Assembly (NCBI GenBank): GCA_016744775.1
Contig: JADGDS010000001.1
Location: 791,508-855,507, forward strand
Length of the DNA: 64,000 nucleotides
Direction of reading: 5' to 3'
Source: Candidatus Marithrix sp.
Lineage (GTDB): Bacteria; Pseudomonadota; Gammaproteobacteria; Beggiatoales; Beggiatoaceae
Each line of letters starts with the position of its first letter. Within the stretch, counting starts at the first letter, position 1. The position numbers and the translations under genes are program-made. Positions 1-7,848 of the stretch are shown here, piece after piece. The notes beneath the pieces are model-generated. The model was not told the origin of the DNA. It made no database searches and saw only the letters and a list, made by a program, of their open reading frames with translations.

Positions 1-3000
1 TCAACTGGTATTGTACAAGGTTATTTTAAGACTCGCCCTAATATTAATAATAAAGATGCCAAAACAGAGAATTGGTTTTTCAGTCAAATCACACCGTTTC
101 ATATACAAGCTAAAGTTGGATATCACAATACACTAGTTTGGGTGACAGATTTTGCTAGTGGCTTAGCTGTCAAAAATGCAACAGTATCTATTAGATTAGA
201 TACTTATGCGCCTGATAGTATTAATAAAGCATTAACCAGCGTTGTCACCGATAAAAACGGAATGGCTTGGTTGCCCGGCACTAAAACTTTAGATCCTAAA
301 TTGAAATATAGTAGTGTTTATGGCACTGATCAGAAAGATCAACGCTTTTTTATTCAGGCTCAAAAAAATCAAGATATTGCCTTATTACCGCTGGATTCTC
401 AATTCCGCGTCTATGTTTCTCAACTAACAGATTATAATATATATGCTTATCAGCGGCAGAAATATGGTCATATTAAGACTTGGGGCACTACCGCTCAAGG
501 AATATATAAAGTTGGTGATACTGTACAATATAAATTATTAGTGCGTGATCAAAGTAATAAGCAATTCGTGGCTGCACCATCTGATGGTTATAGTTTGCAA
601 ATTATTGATCCTACTGGCAAACTAGCTCATGAAGTTAAAGATTTCAACTTATCTGAATTTGGTGCTTATGATGGTGAATTTACTATTTCTAAAGCTGCCG
701 CTGTTGGTTGGTATCAATTTAAATTAACTGCTAAGTTTAAGGAAAAAGAAACTTGGTATCCATTGCGAGTTTTGGTAAGTGATTTTACTCCATCAGCTTT
801 TAAAGTACGCACAGAGTTAAATGGTGAATTGTTCCATGTTGGTGAAAATGTTGAAATAAATACCAGCGCGAACCTACATGCAGGTGGACCATATGTAAAT
901 GCACAAACAAAAATTCGCGCGATTTTAAAACCAACTTATTTAGACACTCAAGATTTTCAATTCGATGTACTTAATGGTGATGACAAGAATGAAACTGTCT
1001 ATAGTGTTGAAGATAAGTGGATTAATGACAAAGGGCAATTAGAAACTAGTTTTACCTTACCAGAAAAATCTGAAGTTTTATATGGCAAATTAACCGTAGA
1101 AAGTGCGGTGCGCGATGATAGAGGTAAACATGTTGCTAATAGCACCACTGCTAGTTATGTTGGGCGAGATCGTTTTGTTGGTTTGAAGGAAAAAAGTTGG
1201 TTATTGACTGCTAAAGAAACTGCTGAAGTATTATTATTAGTAGTTGATGAAGACGCTAAACCAGTTAGTGGCACTGATATTAATGTCAAAATTGAATATC
1301 AAGTTACTAAAGCGGCTCGTGTCAAAGGTGCTGGTAATGCTTATTTAACTCGTTATGAACATGAATGGGTAGAAACTGATACTTGCAAACTAAAATCTGA
1401 ACTTACTGCAATTAGATGTACTTTTACTCCTGAAAAAGCTGGTGCTTATAAAATAACTGCGACAATTAAAGATACTAAAGATCGTAGTCATAGCACCGAA
1501 TTGCATCAATGGGCTGCTGGTGAAGATTTTGTAATGTGGGAAACTGCGGCTGACAATAGTTTAGAAATTGTAGCTGAACGACAAGATTATAAAGTTGGTG
1601 ATATAGCACGTTATTTCGTCAAAAATCCTTATCCCGGAGCGCAAGCTTTAGTCACAATCGAACGTTTTGGTACACTGAAATCTTGGGTGCAAACCTTAGA
1701 AAGCAGCATGGAAATTATTGAAGTGCCAGTAATACCAGATTATGTACCCGGCTTTTTTGTTTCTGTGACAGTAATATCACCGCGCGTTGCTAAACCGATT
1801 GATAGTAATCAAGTCGATTTAGGCAAACCAGCGTTTCGTATGGGTTACGTCAAAACCGAAGTCAAAGACTCCTATAAAGAATTAGTAGTTGCTATTGAAA
1901 CTGATAAACCGGTTTATAAACCCGGTGAAGAAGTTACTATTGATTTACAAGCTCAAGCGCGTCACCCTGAGATGGCAGGAGAGCCAATTGAATTAGCAGT
2001 AACTGTGCTTGATGAATCAGTGCTTGACTTATTAACAGACGGCAGAGAATATTTTGATCCTTATAAGGGTTTTTATGATCTTGACAGTTTAGACATGGCA
2101 AACTTCAGTCTGCTAATGCGTCTAGTTGGGCGACATAAATTTGAGAAAAAAGGTGCTAATGTTGGTGGTGATGGCAGTGCTTCTAATTTAAGTATGCGCT
2201 CATTATTTAAATTTGTCAGTTATTGGAATCCATCAATAAAAACCGATGCAGAAGGTAAAGCTAAAATTAAGTTTACAGTTCCAGATAATCTAACAGGTTG
2301 GCGCGTATTAGTAATGGCAGTAACGCCTACTGATAAAATGGGTTTAAGTGACGCTAACTTCAAAGTCAATCAACCAATCGAAATTCGCTCAGCATTACCT
2401 AATCAAATATTAACAGGTGACAGCTTTGAAGCCAACTTTAGCCTCATGAATCGCACTAACAAAATGCGAGAAATAATGTTGACATTACAAGCAAAAGGTC
2501 CTGTTATTATATCTAATGATAGTGGTGATATATTAAGACGTACCTATATGATTAAAGCAGAACCTTATAAACGTTATATTAAATGGTTGCCGCTCAAAGC
2601 TACTAAATCAGGTACGATTGAATTTACTGCCACTGCTAGTGATGATGAAGAAAATGATGCTCTAGCTACAACTCTAATTATAAATAAACGTCGCCCTTCA
2701 GTAACGGTTGCGACTTATGGCAGCAGCACTCAATCTAGCGTCACAGAATCAATAAATCATACAGGTGATTTAAGCGTCATTACCTCAGCCAGCGTAATTG
2801 GTGGAGTTGATAGTGCCTTTCAATATATGCGTGATTATCCATATACTTGCTGGGAACAAAAACTCACCAAAGGCACAATGGCATCACACTATAATAAGTT
2901 AAATGCTTATGTATCTACTAGCTGGAAAAATAGTAATACATTACCAACTGAGATGATCGAATTGGCTAAAGAATATCAAGCCCCAAATGGCGGCATGACT

Positions 3001-4257
3001 TACTTTATACCAAAAGATCAACATGTCAGCCCATATTTAAGTGCTTATACAGCTTTAGCGTTTAATTGGTTAAATAAAACTCCTAAAACGGTTGAGAATA
3101 AACTGCATGAATACCTTTTAACATTATTAAGAAAAGATGTAATGCCTGATTTTTACTCAAAAGGCATGGCATCAACAACACGTGCAGTAGCATTAGCCGC
3201 TTTAGCTAAACATGGTAAAATCACACGTAGTGACATCAGACGCTATCAAAGACATTTAAGACGTATGGACTTATTTGGCAAATCACAATTTTTAGCGGCA
3301 GCCTTAGATGTACCGGGCACTGGTAGAATTCGTACTCAGGTAGTAAACATGATTTTATCCCATGCAAATCAAACAGCTGGCAAAATTTCCTTTAATGAAA
3401 GCCTAGAAACAGGTTATAAACGCATATTATCCTCATCAGTGCGCACCCAATGCTCTATTTTAAGCAGCCTAAGTCGCTATCAGGCAACAATGAGACATTC
3501 AAGCAATCTTGATGATATACCATTTAAAATAGTGCGCAACATTAAAGGAAAATGGAAAAATACTCAAGAAAGCATGTTTTGCATGAACGCGCTAACGGAA
3601 TACGCCAAAGCCTATGAAAAAGATAAACCAGCAATGACAATACAAGCTTGGTTAGACAACGAAAAATTAGGAGAAACTAGATTTGACAGCGTCAAAAACC
3701 CAGCAGTCAGTTTCAAACATGAGATTGTCAATAATGGTAAATTGAAAATCAAGCGTCAAGGAACAGGGCGTATGTACTATACAGTACGCTTAAAATATGA
3801 ATCCAAAACAAACAATGCAATAAATGCTGGTATAGAAGTACAAAGACAATACCATGTTGAACGCAATGGCAAATGGATAAAACTAACAACTCCAATGCAA
3901 ATAAAAACCGGAGAACTAGTAAAAGTAGATATAGATCTATTCACTCCAAGCCCAAGATACTTTGTAGTAGTAGATGACGCGGTGCCCGGCGGCTTAGAAC
4001 CAGTAAACCGAGACTTAGCCACCAGCTCCAAGATAGAAACAGAAAACAACTCATGGCGTTTCTACCACCACGAACTACGTCACCATGCAGTAAGATTCTA
4101 CTCAGACTACTTGCCAGCAGGCAACTATCACCTATCCTACGTAGCCCAAGCAATAGCTCCCGGCGACTTCAACGTCATGCCAACCCATGTCGAAGAAATG
4201 TATGAACCGGATGTGTTTGGTAATACTGAAAGTGGAAAATTGATTGTGAAGCGGTAA
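1..4257 (+). CDS. alpha-2-macroglobulin family protein, 5' end outside window
   Basis: This is the 3' part of a bacterial alpha-2-macroglobulin-like protein. The frame is open from base 1, so the export signal and first domains are missing; about 1418 residues remain. Family members are large periplasmic proteins that trap attacking proteases through a reactive thioester. The sequence shows a run of beta-rich macroglobulin domains, the A2M segment (PDNLTGWRVLVMAVTP, near residue 755) and the thioester motif CWEQ at residues 950-953 (bases 2848-2859) after YPYT, followed by an alpha-helical thioester-domain-like region containing GGMTYF and PYLSAYTALAF. The C-terminus APGDFNVMPTHVEEMY is typical of the family. 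The tryptophan in CWEQ replaces the leucine of the commoner CLEQ, but the Cys and Gln that form the thioester are present. A REP palindrome follows the stop codon. The penicillin-binding protein gene (pbpC) that often partners such genes would lie to the left and cannot be seen. Confidence 0.93.
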   Translation, partial: STGIVQGYFKTRPNINNKDAKTENWFFSQITPFHIQAKVGYHNTLVWVTDFASGLAVKNATVSIRLDTYAPDSINKALTSVVTDKNGMAWLPGTKTLDPKLKYSSVYGTDQKDQRFFIQAQKNQDIALLPLDSQFRVYVSQLTDYNIYAYQRQKYGHIKTWGTTAQGIYKVGDTVQYKLLVRDQSNKQFVAAPSDGYSLQIIDPTGKLAHEVKDFNLSEFGAYDGEFTISKAAAVGWYQFKLTAKFKEKETWYPLRVLVSDFTPSAFKVRTELNGELFHVGENVEINTSANLHAGGPYVNAQTKIRAILKPTYLDTQDFQFDVLNGDDKNETVYSVEDKWINDKGQLETSFTLPEKSEVLYGKLTVESAVRDDRGKHVANSTTASYVGRDRFVGLKEKSWLLTAKETAEVLLLVVDEDAKPVSGTDINVKIEYQVTKAARVKGAGNAYLTRYEHEWVETDTCKLKSELTAIRCTFTPEKAGAYKITATIKDTKDRSHSTELHQWAAGEDFVMWETAADNSLEIVAERQDYKVGDIARYFVKNPYPGAQALVTIERFGTLKSWVQTLESSMEIIEVPVIPDYVPGFFVSVTVISPRVAKPIDSNQVDLGKPAFRMGYVKTEVKDSYKELVVAIETDKPVYKPGEEVTIDLQAQARHPEMAGEPIELAVTVLDESVLDLLTDGREYFDPYKGFYDLDSLDMANFSLLMRLVGRHKFEKKGANVGGDGSASNLSMRSLFKFVSYWNPSIKTDAEGKAKIKFTVPDNLTGWRVLVMAVTPTDKMGLSDANFKVNQPIEIRSALPNQILTGDSFEANFSLMNRTNKMREIMLTLQAKGPVIISNDSGDILRRTYMIKAEPYKRYIKWLPLKATKSGTIEFTATASDDEENDALATTLIINKRRPSVTVATYGSSTQSSVTESINHTGDLSVITSASVIGGVDSAFQYMRDYPYTCWEQKLTKGTMASHYNKLNAYVSTSWKNSNTLPTEMIELAKEYQAPNGGMTYFIPKDQHVSPYLSAYTALAFNWLNKTPKTVENKLHEYLLTLLRKDVMPDFYSKGMASTTRAVALAALAKHGKITRSDIRRYQRHLRRMDLFGKSQFLAAALDVPGTGRIRTQVVNMILSHANQTAGKISFNESLETGYKRILSSSVRTQCSILSSLSRYQATMRHSSNLDDIPFKIVRNIKGKWKNTQESMFCMNALTEYAKAYEKDKPAMTIQAWLDNEKLGETRFDSVKNPAVSFKHEIVNNGKLKIKRQGTGRMYYTVRLKYESKTNNAINAGIEVQRQYHVERNGKWIKLTTPMQIKTGELVKVDIDLFTPSPRYFVVVDDAVPGGLEPVNRDLATSSKIETENNSWRFYHHELRHHAVRFYSDYLPAGNYHLSYVAQAIAPGDFNVMPTHVEEMYEPDVFGNTESGKLIVKR

Positions 4258-4263
4258 CTAACC

Positions 4264-4297
4264 AAACCTGACAGGTTTTTAGAAACCTGTCAGGTTT
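4264..4297. repeat. REP palindrome (ACCTGACAGGT / ACCTGTCAGGT pair)
   Basis: An inverted pair of the near-palindrome ACCTGNCAGGT lies seven bases after the alpha-2-macroglobulin stop codon and can form a hairpin. It may act as that gene's terminator. The same unit recurs across the window and flanks the RayT transposase gene at 26179-26760. Confidence 0.85.
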
Positions 4298-4299
4298 AT

Positions 4300-4633
4300 A
4301 ACTGATGTTACGCACCCCGATTCATGTCAATTTTATCATTTGCCCCTGAAAGGGGCTAACATACTAGCCTAGGGCAACGCCCTAGGGTTTGATTTGTTTA
4401 GAATTTTAGCCCTGAAAGGGCGATACATAATACATGAATTTGGATAATTTCTTAAAATTATCCAAAAATACCATATTTAATATGATTAAAATATCTTTAG
4501 AATTGATAACCATTAATTATATATCGCCCTTTCAGGGCTAAAATATTAAACCAATTCTACCTAGGGCGTTGCCCTAGGCTAGTATGTTAGCCCCTTTCAG
4601 GGGCATCATCCATCGGGGTGCATAACATCAGTT
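4300..4633. repeat. long imperfect inverted repeat, MITE-like
   Basis: The outer arms begin with ACTGATGTTACGCACCCCGAT at the left, mirrored at 4612-4633 with one mismatch. Inside are mirrored blocks: GCCCCTGAAAGGGGC with TAACATACTAGCCTAGGGC (4342-4386) against 4561-4604, and AGCCCTGAAAGGGCGATA against 4522-4540. A small hairpin sits at the centre (TTGGATAATTT...AAATTATCC, near 4440-4463). No coding frame spans it. It is either a non-autonomous element of about 334 bp or two head-to-head copies of an intergenic repeat. Confidence 0.7.
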
Positions 4634-4755
4634 ACTAATATTCACAAAGCTTACTCCGCTTCGCTTCGTGACTGCGTATCGCTTTGAACTCCAATTCATA
4701 TAGTACAACTAATTAAGATACGAAGTCAGCGCAGCTAAATAAACGAATTTAAAAA

Positions 4756-4857
4756 ATCCCTGCTAAAATGCAATCCCTGTAGTTCTCTTGATAAATAACA
4801 ACAACGAATAGATCTCAACACAGCAAAAAACTACAGGGATTGCATATAAGCAGGGAT
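4756..4857. mobile_element. MITE-like element, copy 1
   Basis: This 102-bp element has terminal inverted repeats reading ATCCCTGCT-aaaa-TGCAATCCCTGTAGTT at the left and the reverse complement (AACTACAGGGATTGCA-tata-AGCAGGGAT) at the right. The core is CTCTTGATAAATAACAACAACG... A second, nearly identical copy lies at 5502-5604. It encodes nothing, which fits a short non-autonomous element mobilised in trans. No matching transposase is in the window. Confidence 0.8.
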
Positions 4858-4920
4858 TTTTTTTCAAGCTAATAACATTAGTTTAGCATGGAAATAAAAT
4901 GATGTTATAATGGTAAAGAA

Positions 4921-4973
4921 GAAAGTGGAAAATTGATTGTGAAGCGGTAAATAACCAAACCTGACAGGTTTTA
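4921..4973 (+). repeat. duplicate of the alpha-2-macroglobulin 3' tail, copy B
   Basis: This stretch repeats bases 4228-4280 almost exactly: the last codons of the macroglobulin gene (GAAAGTGGAAAATTGATTGT..., encoding ESGKLIVKR and the stop) plus the following REP half. It lies directly upstream of the ribbon-helix-helix antitoxin gene. A third copy is at 7737-7830, also upstream of an antitoxin gene. Confidence 0.85.
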
Positions 4974-4985
4974 AAAGGAAAATAT

Positions 4986-5213
4986 ATGCACATTAACACT
5001 CAATTAGATGAAGATAGTTATAAAAAATTAGAATATCTGATTAAAGAAACTCATGCAAATGTTTCAGATGTTATTAAACAAGCAATTGATCATTATTTTG
5101 AAAAAACTAATAAAAGTAAAATCACAACTGCTAATGAACGATTACTAAGTTCAAACTTTGTAGGATGTGGAGAAGCTGAAGCTACATTATCAGAATTATT
5201 AAATAACCATTAA
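4986..5213 (+). CDS. ribbon-helix-helix antitoxin-like protein
   Basis: The 75-residue product begins with a short beta strand (MHINTQLDEDSYKKLEYL) and two helices ending in VSDVIKQAIDHYF, the ribbon-helix-helix (CopG/MetJ/Arc) DNA-binding pattern of many antitoxins. Such proteins bind their own operator and neutralise the toxin through the C-terminal tail. The start is supported by AAAGGA seven bases upstream. The gene just downstream (5232-5393) encodes only the C-terminal part of a PIN-domain toxin, so this looks like the antitoxin half of a VapBC-type locus whose toxin has been deleted. The upstream sequence is a copy of the macroglobulin 3' tail, so its native promoter may have been replaced. 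Confidence 0.75.
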   Translation: MHINTQLDEDSYKKLEYLIKETHANVSDVIKQAIDHYFEKTNKSKITTANERLLSSNFVGCGEAEATLSELLNNH

Positions 5214-5231
5214 TCACTTATTGCATAAATA

Positions 5232-5393
5232 ATGAATAAATATGCAGACTTACCAATGGATTTAGCAGATGCTTCTCTTGTAATTCTTGCAGAACATTTA
5301 GGTCATGGTCGTATTTTATCCACAGATAAACGAGATTTTCATACCTATCGTTGGAAACAGAATAAACCCTTTGAAAACTTACTTATTCACTAA
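5232..5393 (+). pseudogene. truncated VapC-like PIN-domain toxin (C-terminal third)
   Basis: The 53-codon frame MNKYADLPMDLADASLVILA...ILSTDKRDFHTYR...ENLLIH matches the C-terminal region of PIN-domain ribonucleases. It has the acidic DLADAS stretch and the STDKRDF motif, which supply the third and fourth metal-binding acidic positions. The first ~80 residues, with the N-terminal catalytic Asp and the Glu, are absent, so it should be inactive. It follows the ribbon-helix-helix antitoxin with an 18-base gap. The frame may still be translated, but a complete PIN fold cannot be made. Confidence 0.75.
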
Positions 5394-5407
5394 TGTGAGT
5401 TTGAATT

Positions 5408-5433
5408 GTTGGGCTTCCTTTTGTCAGCCCAAC
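5408..5433. terminator. hairpin GTTGGGC...GCCCAAC
   Basis: A seven-base stem (GTTGGGC/GCCCAAC) with a 12-base loop follows the truncated toxin gene. Nearly the same sequence recurs at 21824-21849 between two convergent genes, so it is a dispersed terminator-like repeat. There is no strong T-run after it. Confidence 0.5.
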
Positions 5434-5462
5434 CTACAAAAACTAATAAGGTATTTGAAAAA

Positions 5463-5501
5463 ATGGCAATAACAACAGAAACTCAAACTCAGCAAAAACA
5501 A
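5463..5501 (+). pseudogene. first 13 codons of an antitoxin gene, cut by the MITE
   Basis: These 39 bases (encoding MAITTETQTQQKQ) are identical to the start of the intact antitoxin gene at 7849-7887. The match stops exactly where MITE copy 2 begins at base 5502. The rest of the gene is not found on the far side of the MITE. An AAGG ribosome-binding site remains upstream. This is the remnant of a second copy of the locus at 7849. Confidence 0.85.
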
Positions 5502-5604
5502 ATCCCTGCTAAAATGCAATCCCTGTAGTTCTCTTGACAAATAACAACAACGCAATAGATCTCAACACAGCAAAAAACTACAGGGATTGCATATAAGCAG
5601 GGAT
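5502..5604. mobile_element. MITE-like element, copy 2
   Basis: This 103-bp element is nearly identical to 4756-4857, with the same terminal inverted repeats (ATCCCTGCT...AGCAGGGAT) and a few internal substitutions (CTCTTGACAAATAAC versus CTCTTGATAAATAAC). It abuts codon 13 of the antitoxin-gene fragment at 5463-5501. Confidence 0.82.
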
Positions 5605-5726
5605 ATTATTGTAATTTAAGGAATATTTCCACGCTAAAAACATATTATTAGCATGGAAAAATCAATAAAAATCGCCGCTGCGCGGGGCTTTTAGTGCAAA
5701 GGGCAAAAGGGCAAAAGTGCCAAGGG

Positions 5727-7433
5727 CTATTTGATCCACGCAGCACGCAGCACGACGAGACGGAAGCCGTTGCCGTCGCCGCGGCTGACCGGGGTGCGCC
5801 TGCTGCGGTTGGCAGTCCGAAGGCTCGTCGGGTAGTCGTACCACGAGCCACCACGCAACACTCGGTTTTTATTGCTATTTTTACTTAAACACACTTTTTC
5901 CTTGCCATTATATTTACCTGTATATTCAGAACACGTCCACTCCCATACATTCCCAGAAGTGTCATATAAACCAAATTTATTATCTGAAAAGGAACCTACA
6001 TCTGAAGTGTGTTTAAAACGATCTCCACAATAATCAGAATAACAGTTAGCTCTATTTTTACCAATATCATTTCCCCACCAATACTTAGTAGAAGTACCAG
6101 CCCTAGCTGCATATTCCCATTCCGCCTCCGTAGGAAGACGATATTTTTTACCAGTTTGATTACTAAGCCATTTAGCATAAGCTGTAGCATCATGCCAAGA
6201 AACATTAATCACTGGACGATTACCACGCCCCCAGCCTCTATCATTTGACTTTTCTCTACCAGTAGCATCAGCAAACTTATCATATTCAGCAAAGGTAACC
6301 TCATACATCCCCATAGCAAACTCCCCAACCGAAACTCTATGTTGTTTTTCATCAGAACTACCACCACCTTGAATATCACCCATTCTAAAAGAACCAGCCG
6401 GGATTCTAACCATTTTTGGACCTAAGCTGCCATCTCTTAAACGATCTTGAAAGACTTTGCTTTTTGGTCTTACTATTTTTATACTATCTAATTTAGCTTT
6501 TTTTCTTTTTATACGACGATCTAATTCAGCTAATTCAGCTTCTTTTTTTCTTTTAATATTATTTAATTCATCATCTTCTGGTGTATTTTTTACCTTAAAC
6601 ACAAAATCACCGCGCGATAACTTAAAATCCTTAATTCTTCCAAACTGTGGAGTTTGATCAGTATTCTTTGCTACCTCATTCCAAAGATAAAACCCCAACT
6701 CCATACCAGTAATATAACCATCATTATTACTATCACCAGCACCATAAGCTAAAGCATGAACAAAAGCCGGAGTAAAAGTACTTTTAGCAGGCACCTCCTC
6801 CTTAGCACTACCAGCAGTAATAAATTGACGTACTGGCAATCTCATAGCTCTACTAATTTGTCTTGGTCTAGGAATATTTTTACTCTTAAAAACCGTACCA
6901 GAAAAACAACTATCAAACAAAAACAAAGCATGTTTAGACTCAATATTCTTCGCCCAAGTAAGCACTTGATTCATAGCAACAGCCTTTCTGAAAAAACCCT
7001 TATCATCAGAATGAGGATTAGGCGCATCAACAGGAACAATATAACCCTTATCACCACGACTATGCCCATGCCCAGAATAGAAAAATAACAACCTGTTATC
7101 TTTATCATAACCATACTTATTAATAAAATTATCAAAAGTTAATTTCAAATCACGAGAATTAAGATTAGGATGTCTTTCAACAACAAAATTCTGCTTCTTA
7201 AGAACCGCCTCCACCTTATCCAACTCACGAGGAATACTATTTAAATCCTGCCAACCAGCAGTATAATCACTCTGCCCAATAAGCAAAGCATAACTACCAC
7301 TATAAGATAAAACTGTAGAACCATTAGCATCAGTAATATCAACCACACCAACACCCCGGTTAGATGGCTTTGTATTATCAGTGGGCGTACAACTGACAAC
7401 TAACAACATTAAAAAAAGACTAAATATTTTCAT
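5727..7433 (-). CDS. lipoprotein with caspase (C14) domain, coiled coil and FGE/SUMF1-like domain; likely DGR target
   Basis: The 568-residue protein starts with a lipoprotein signal (MKIFSLFLMLLVVSC, lipid-carrying Cys15). A caspase-family C14 peptidase domain spans about 45-270 with catalytic His122 (YSGHGH) and Cys176 (FDSCFSG). A charged coiled-coil segment (about 285-318) links it to an FGE/sulfatase-modifying-factor domain (about 340-568: VRIPAGSFRMG, RLPTEAEWEYAARAG, SGNVWEW, RVLRGGSW, GFRLV). The catalytic cysteines of true formylglycine-generating enzymes are not visible near the C-terminus, so the fold probably serves binding, as in C-type-lectin-like receptors. The last ~45 codons are GC-rich and almost all end in C or G, unlike the AT-rich rest; this matches a diversity-generating-retroelement variable region. 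No reverse transcriptase is nearby. The domain calls are firm; the retroelement link is inferred. Confidence 0.9.
   Translation of the reverse strand: MKIFSLFLMLLVVSCTPTDNTKPSNRGVGVVDITDANGSTVLSYSGSYALLIGQSDYTAGWQDLNSIPRELDKVEAVLKKQNFVVERHPNLNSRDLKLTFDNFINKYGYDKDNRLLFFYSGHGHSRGDKGYIVPVDAPNPHSDDKGFFRKAVAMNQVLTWAKNIESKHALFLFDSCFSGTVFKSKNIPRPRQISRAMRLPVRQFITAGSAKEEVPAKSTFTPAFVHALAYGAGDSNNDGYITGMELGFYLWNEVAKNTDQTPQFGRIKDFKLSRGDFVFKVKNTPEDDELNNIKRKKEAELAELDRRIKRKKAKLDSIKIVRPKSKVFQDRLRDGSLGPKMVRIPAGSFRMGDIQGGGSSDEKQHRVSVGEFAMGMYEVTFAEYDKFADATGREKSNDRGWGRGNRPVINVSWHDATAYAKWLSNQTGKKYRLPTEAEWEYAARAGTSTKYWWGNDIGKNRANCYSDYCGDRFKHTSDVGSFSDNKFGLYDTSGNVWEWTCSEYTGKYNGKEKVCLSKNSNKNRVLRGGSWYDYPTSLRTANRSRRTPVSRGDGNGFRLVVLRAAWIK
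5730..5865 (-). other. putative DGR variable region (VR) with A-free terminal segment
   Basis: On the coding strand this is the 3' end of the caspase-FGE gene. About two thirds of the bases are G or C, in a gene that is otherwise AT-rich. Codons at the expected variable positions nearly all end in C (TAC GAC TAC, AGC, CGC, ACC, GTC, AGC, CGC, GGC, GAC, GGC, AAC), the result expected when AAC template codons are mutated at their adenines. The fixed residues RVLRGGSW and GFRLV frame it. Just before the stop is a 33-base stretch without adenine (GGCTTCCGTCTCGTCG...GCGTGG), which resembles an IMH (initiation of mutagenic homing) element. No template repeat was found in the window. Confidence 0.7.
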
Positions 7434-7848
7434 AAATAAAACTCCTTTAATTTGGAAGTTTTAATTATAGATTGTTAGTTAGAAAATAGCAAATGATGTT
7501 ATAATAACAATTATGCACCATCAAAAAACCAAAAAATGCAAAAAACACTCTATATTTTAAGGATAAAAAATAGAGTGCTTAAAGGTGGTCATAATGTTCC
7601 ACAAAAATATATAGTAAAAATAAAAAAATATATTTTCAATTACCAGATGGTACTATAACGGAACAAATTCCAAAATATTATCAATATAAATGAATAAACA
7701 ATCCTAAATCCACCGCGCTTTAAGTTGTATAATAACCATGCCGAAGAAATGTATGAACCGGAAGTGTTTGGTAATACTGAAAGTGGTAAATTGATTGTTA
7801 AGCGGTAACTAACTAAACCTGTCAGGTTTACTAATGAGAAATTTTAAA
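7434..7848. other. gap with decayed sequence and macroglobulin-tail copy
   Basis: This 415-bp stretch has no intact gene. Near 7548-7580 a hairpin (CACTCTATATTTT...AAAAAATAGAGTG) precedes a frame reading RVLKGGHNVPQKYI (7572-7613), which recalls the GGHxVP motif of zeta-type toxin kinases but soon stops. Near 7635-7692 another frame reads FQLPDGTITEQIPKYYQYK and then a stop. These look like remnants of a small gene broken by frameshifts. The right part holds copy C of the macroglobulin 3' tail (7737-7830). AATGATGTTATAAT near 7491 matches sequence near 4898. Confidence 0.4.
7737..7808 (+). pseudogene. fragment of an alpha-2-macroglobulin 3' end, copy C
   Basis: The 23 codons and stop encode HAEEMYEPEVFGNTESGKLIVKR, nearly the same as the last residues of the gene ending at 4257 (HVEEMYEPDVFGNTESGKLIVKR). 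A REP half (AAACCTGTCAGGTTT) follows, as at the true gene end. The nucleotide differences are few and partly silent, so the copy came from a paralog or an old duplication. It lies just upstream of the antitoxin-toxin pair at 7849-8422. Confidence 0.85.

Noticed and set aside
5730..5865. Template repeat or reverse transcriptase for the putative DGR inside the window
   Set aside because: No second copy of the region with adenines at the variable sites and no reverse-transcriptase motif (such as YxDD in a matching frame) was seen. If they exist they lie elsewhere.
5648..5888. Open frames on both strands in the GC-rich 3' end of the caspase-FGE gene
   Set aside because: They exist because the GC-rich stretch lacks stop codons. 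The minus-strand gene explains the sequence, and none of the other frames has a ribosome-binding site or known motif.
6457..7088. Plus-strand frames inside the caspase-FGE gene
   Set aside because: They are shadows of the minus-strand coding sequence, without domains or start signals.
5727..7433. True formylglycine-generating enzyme activity for the FGE domain
   Set aside because: The late cysteine pair needed for catalysis is not seen near the C-terminus (SLRTANRSR instead), and no sulfatase gene is near; a binding role fits better.
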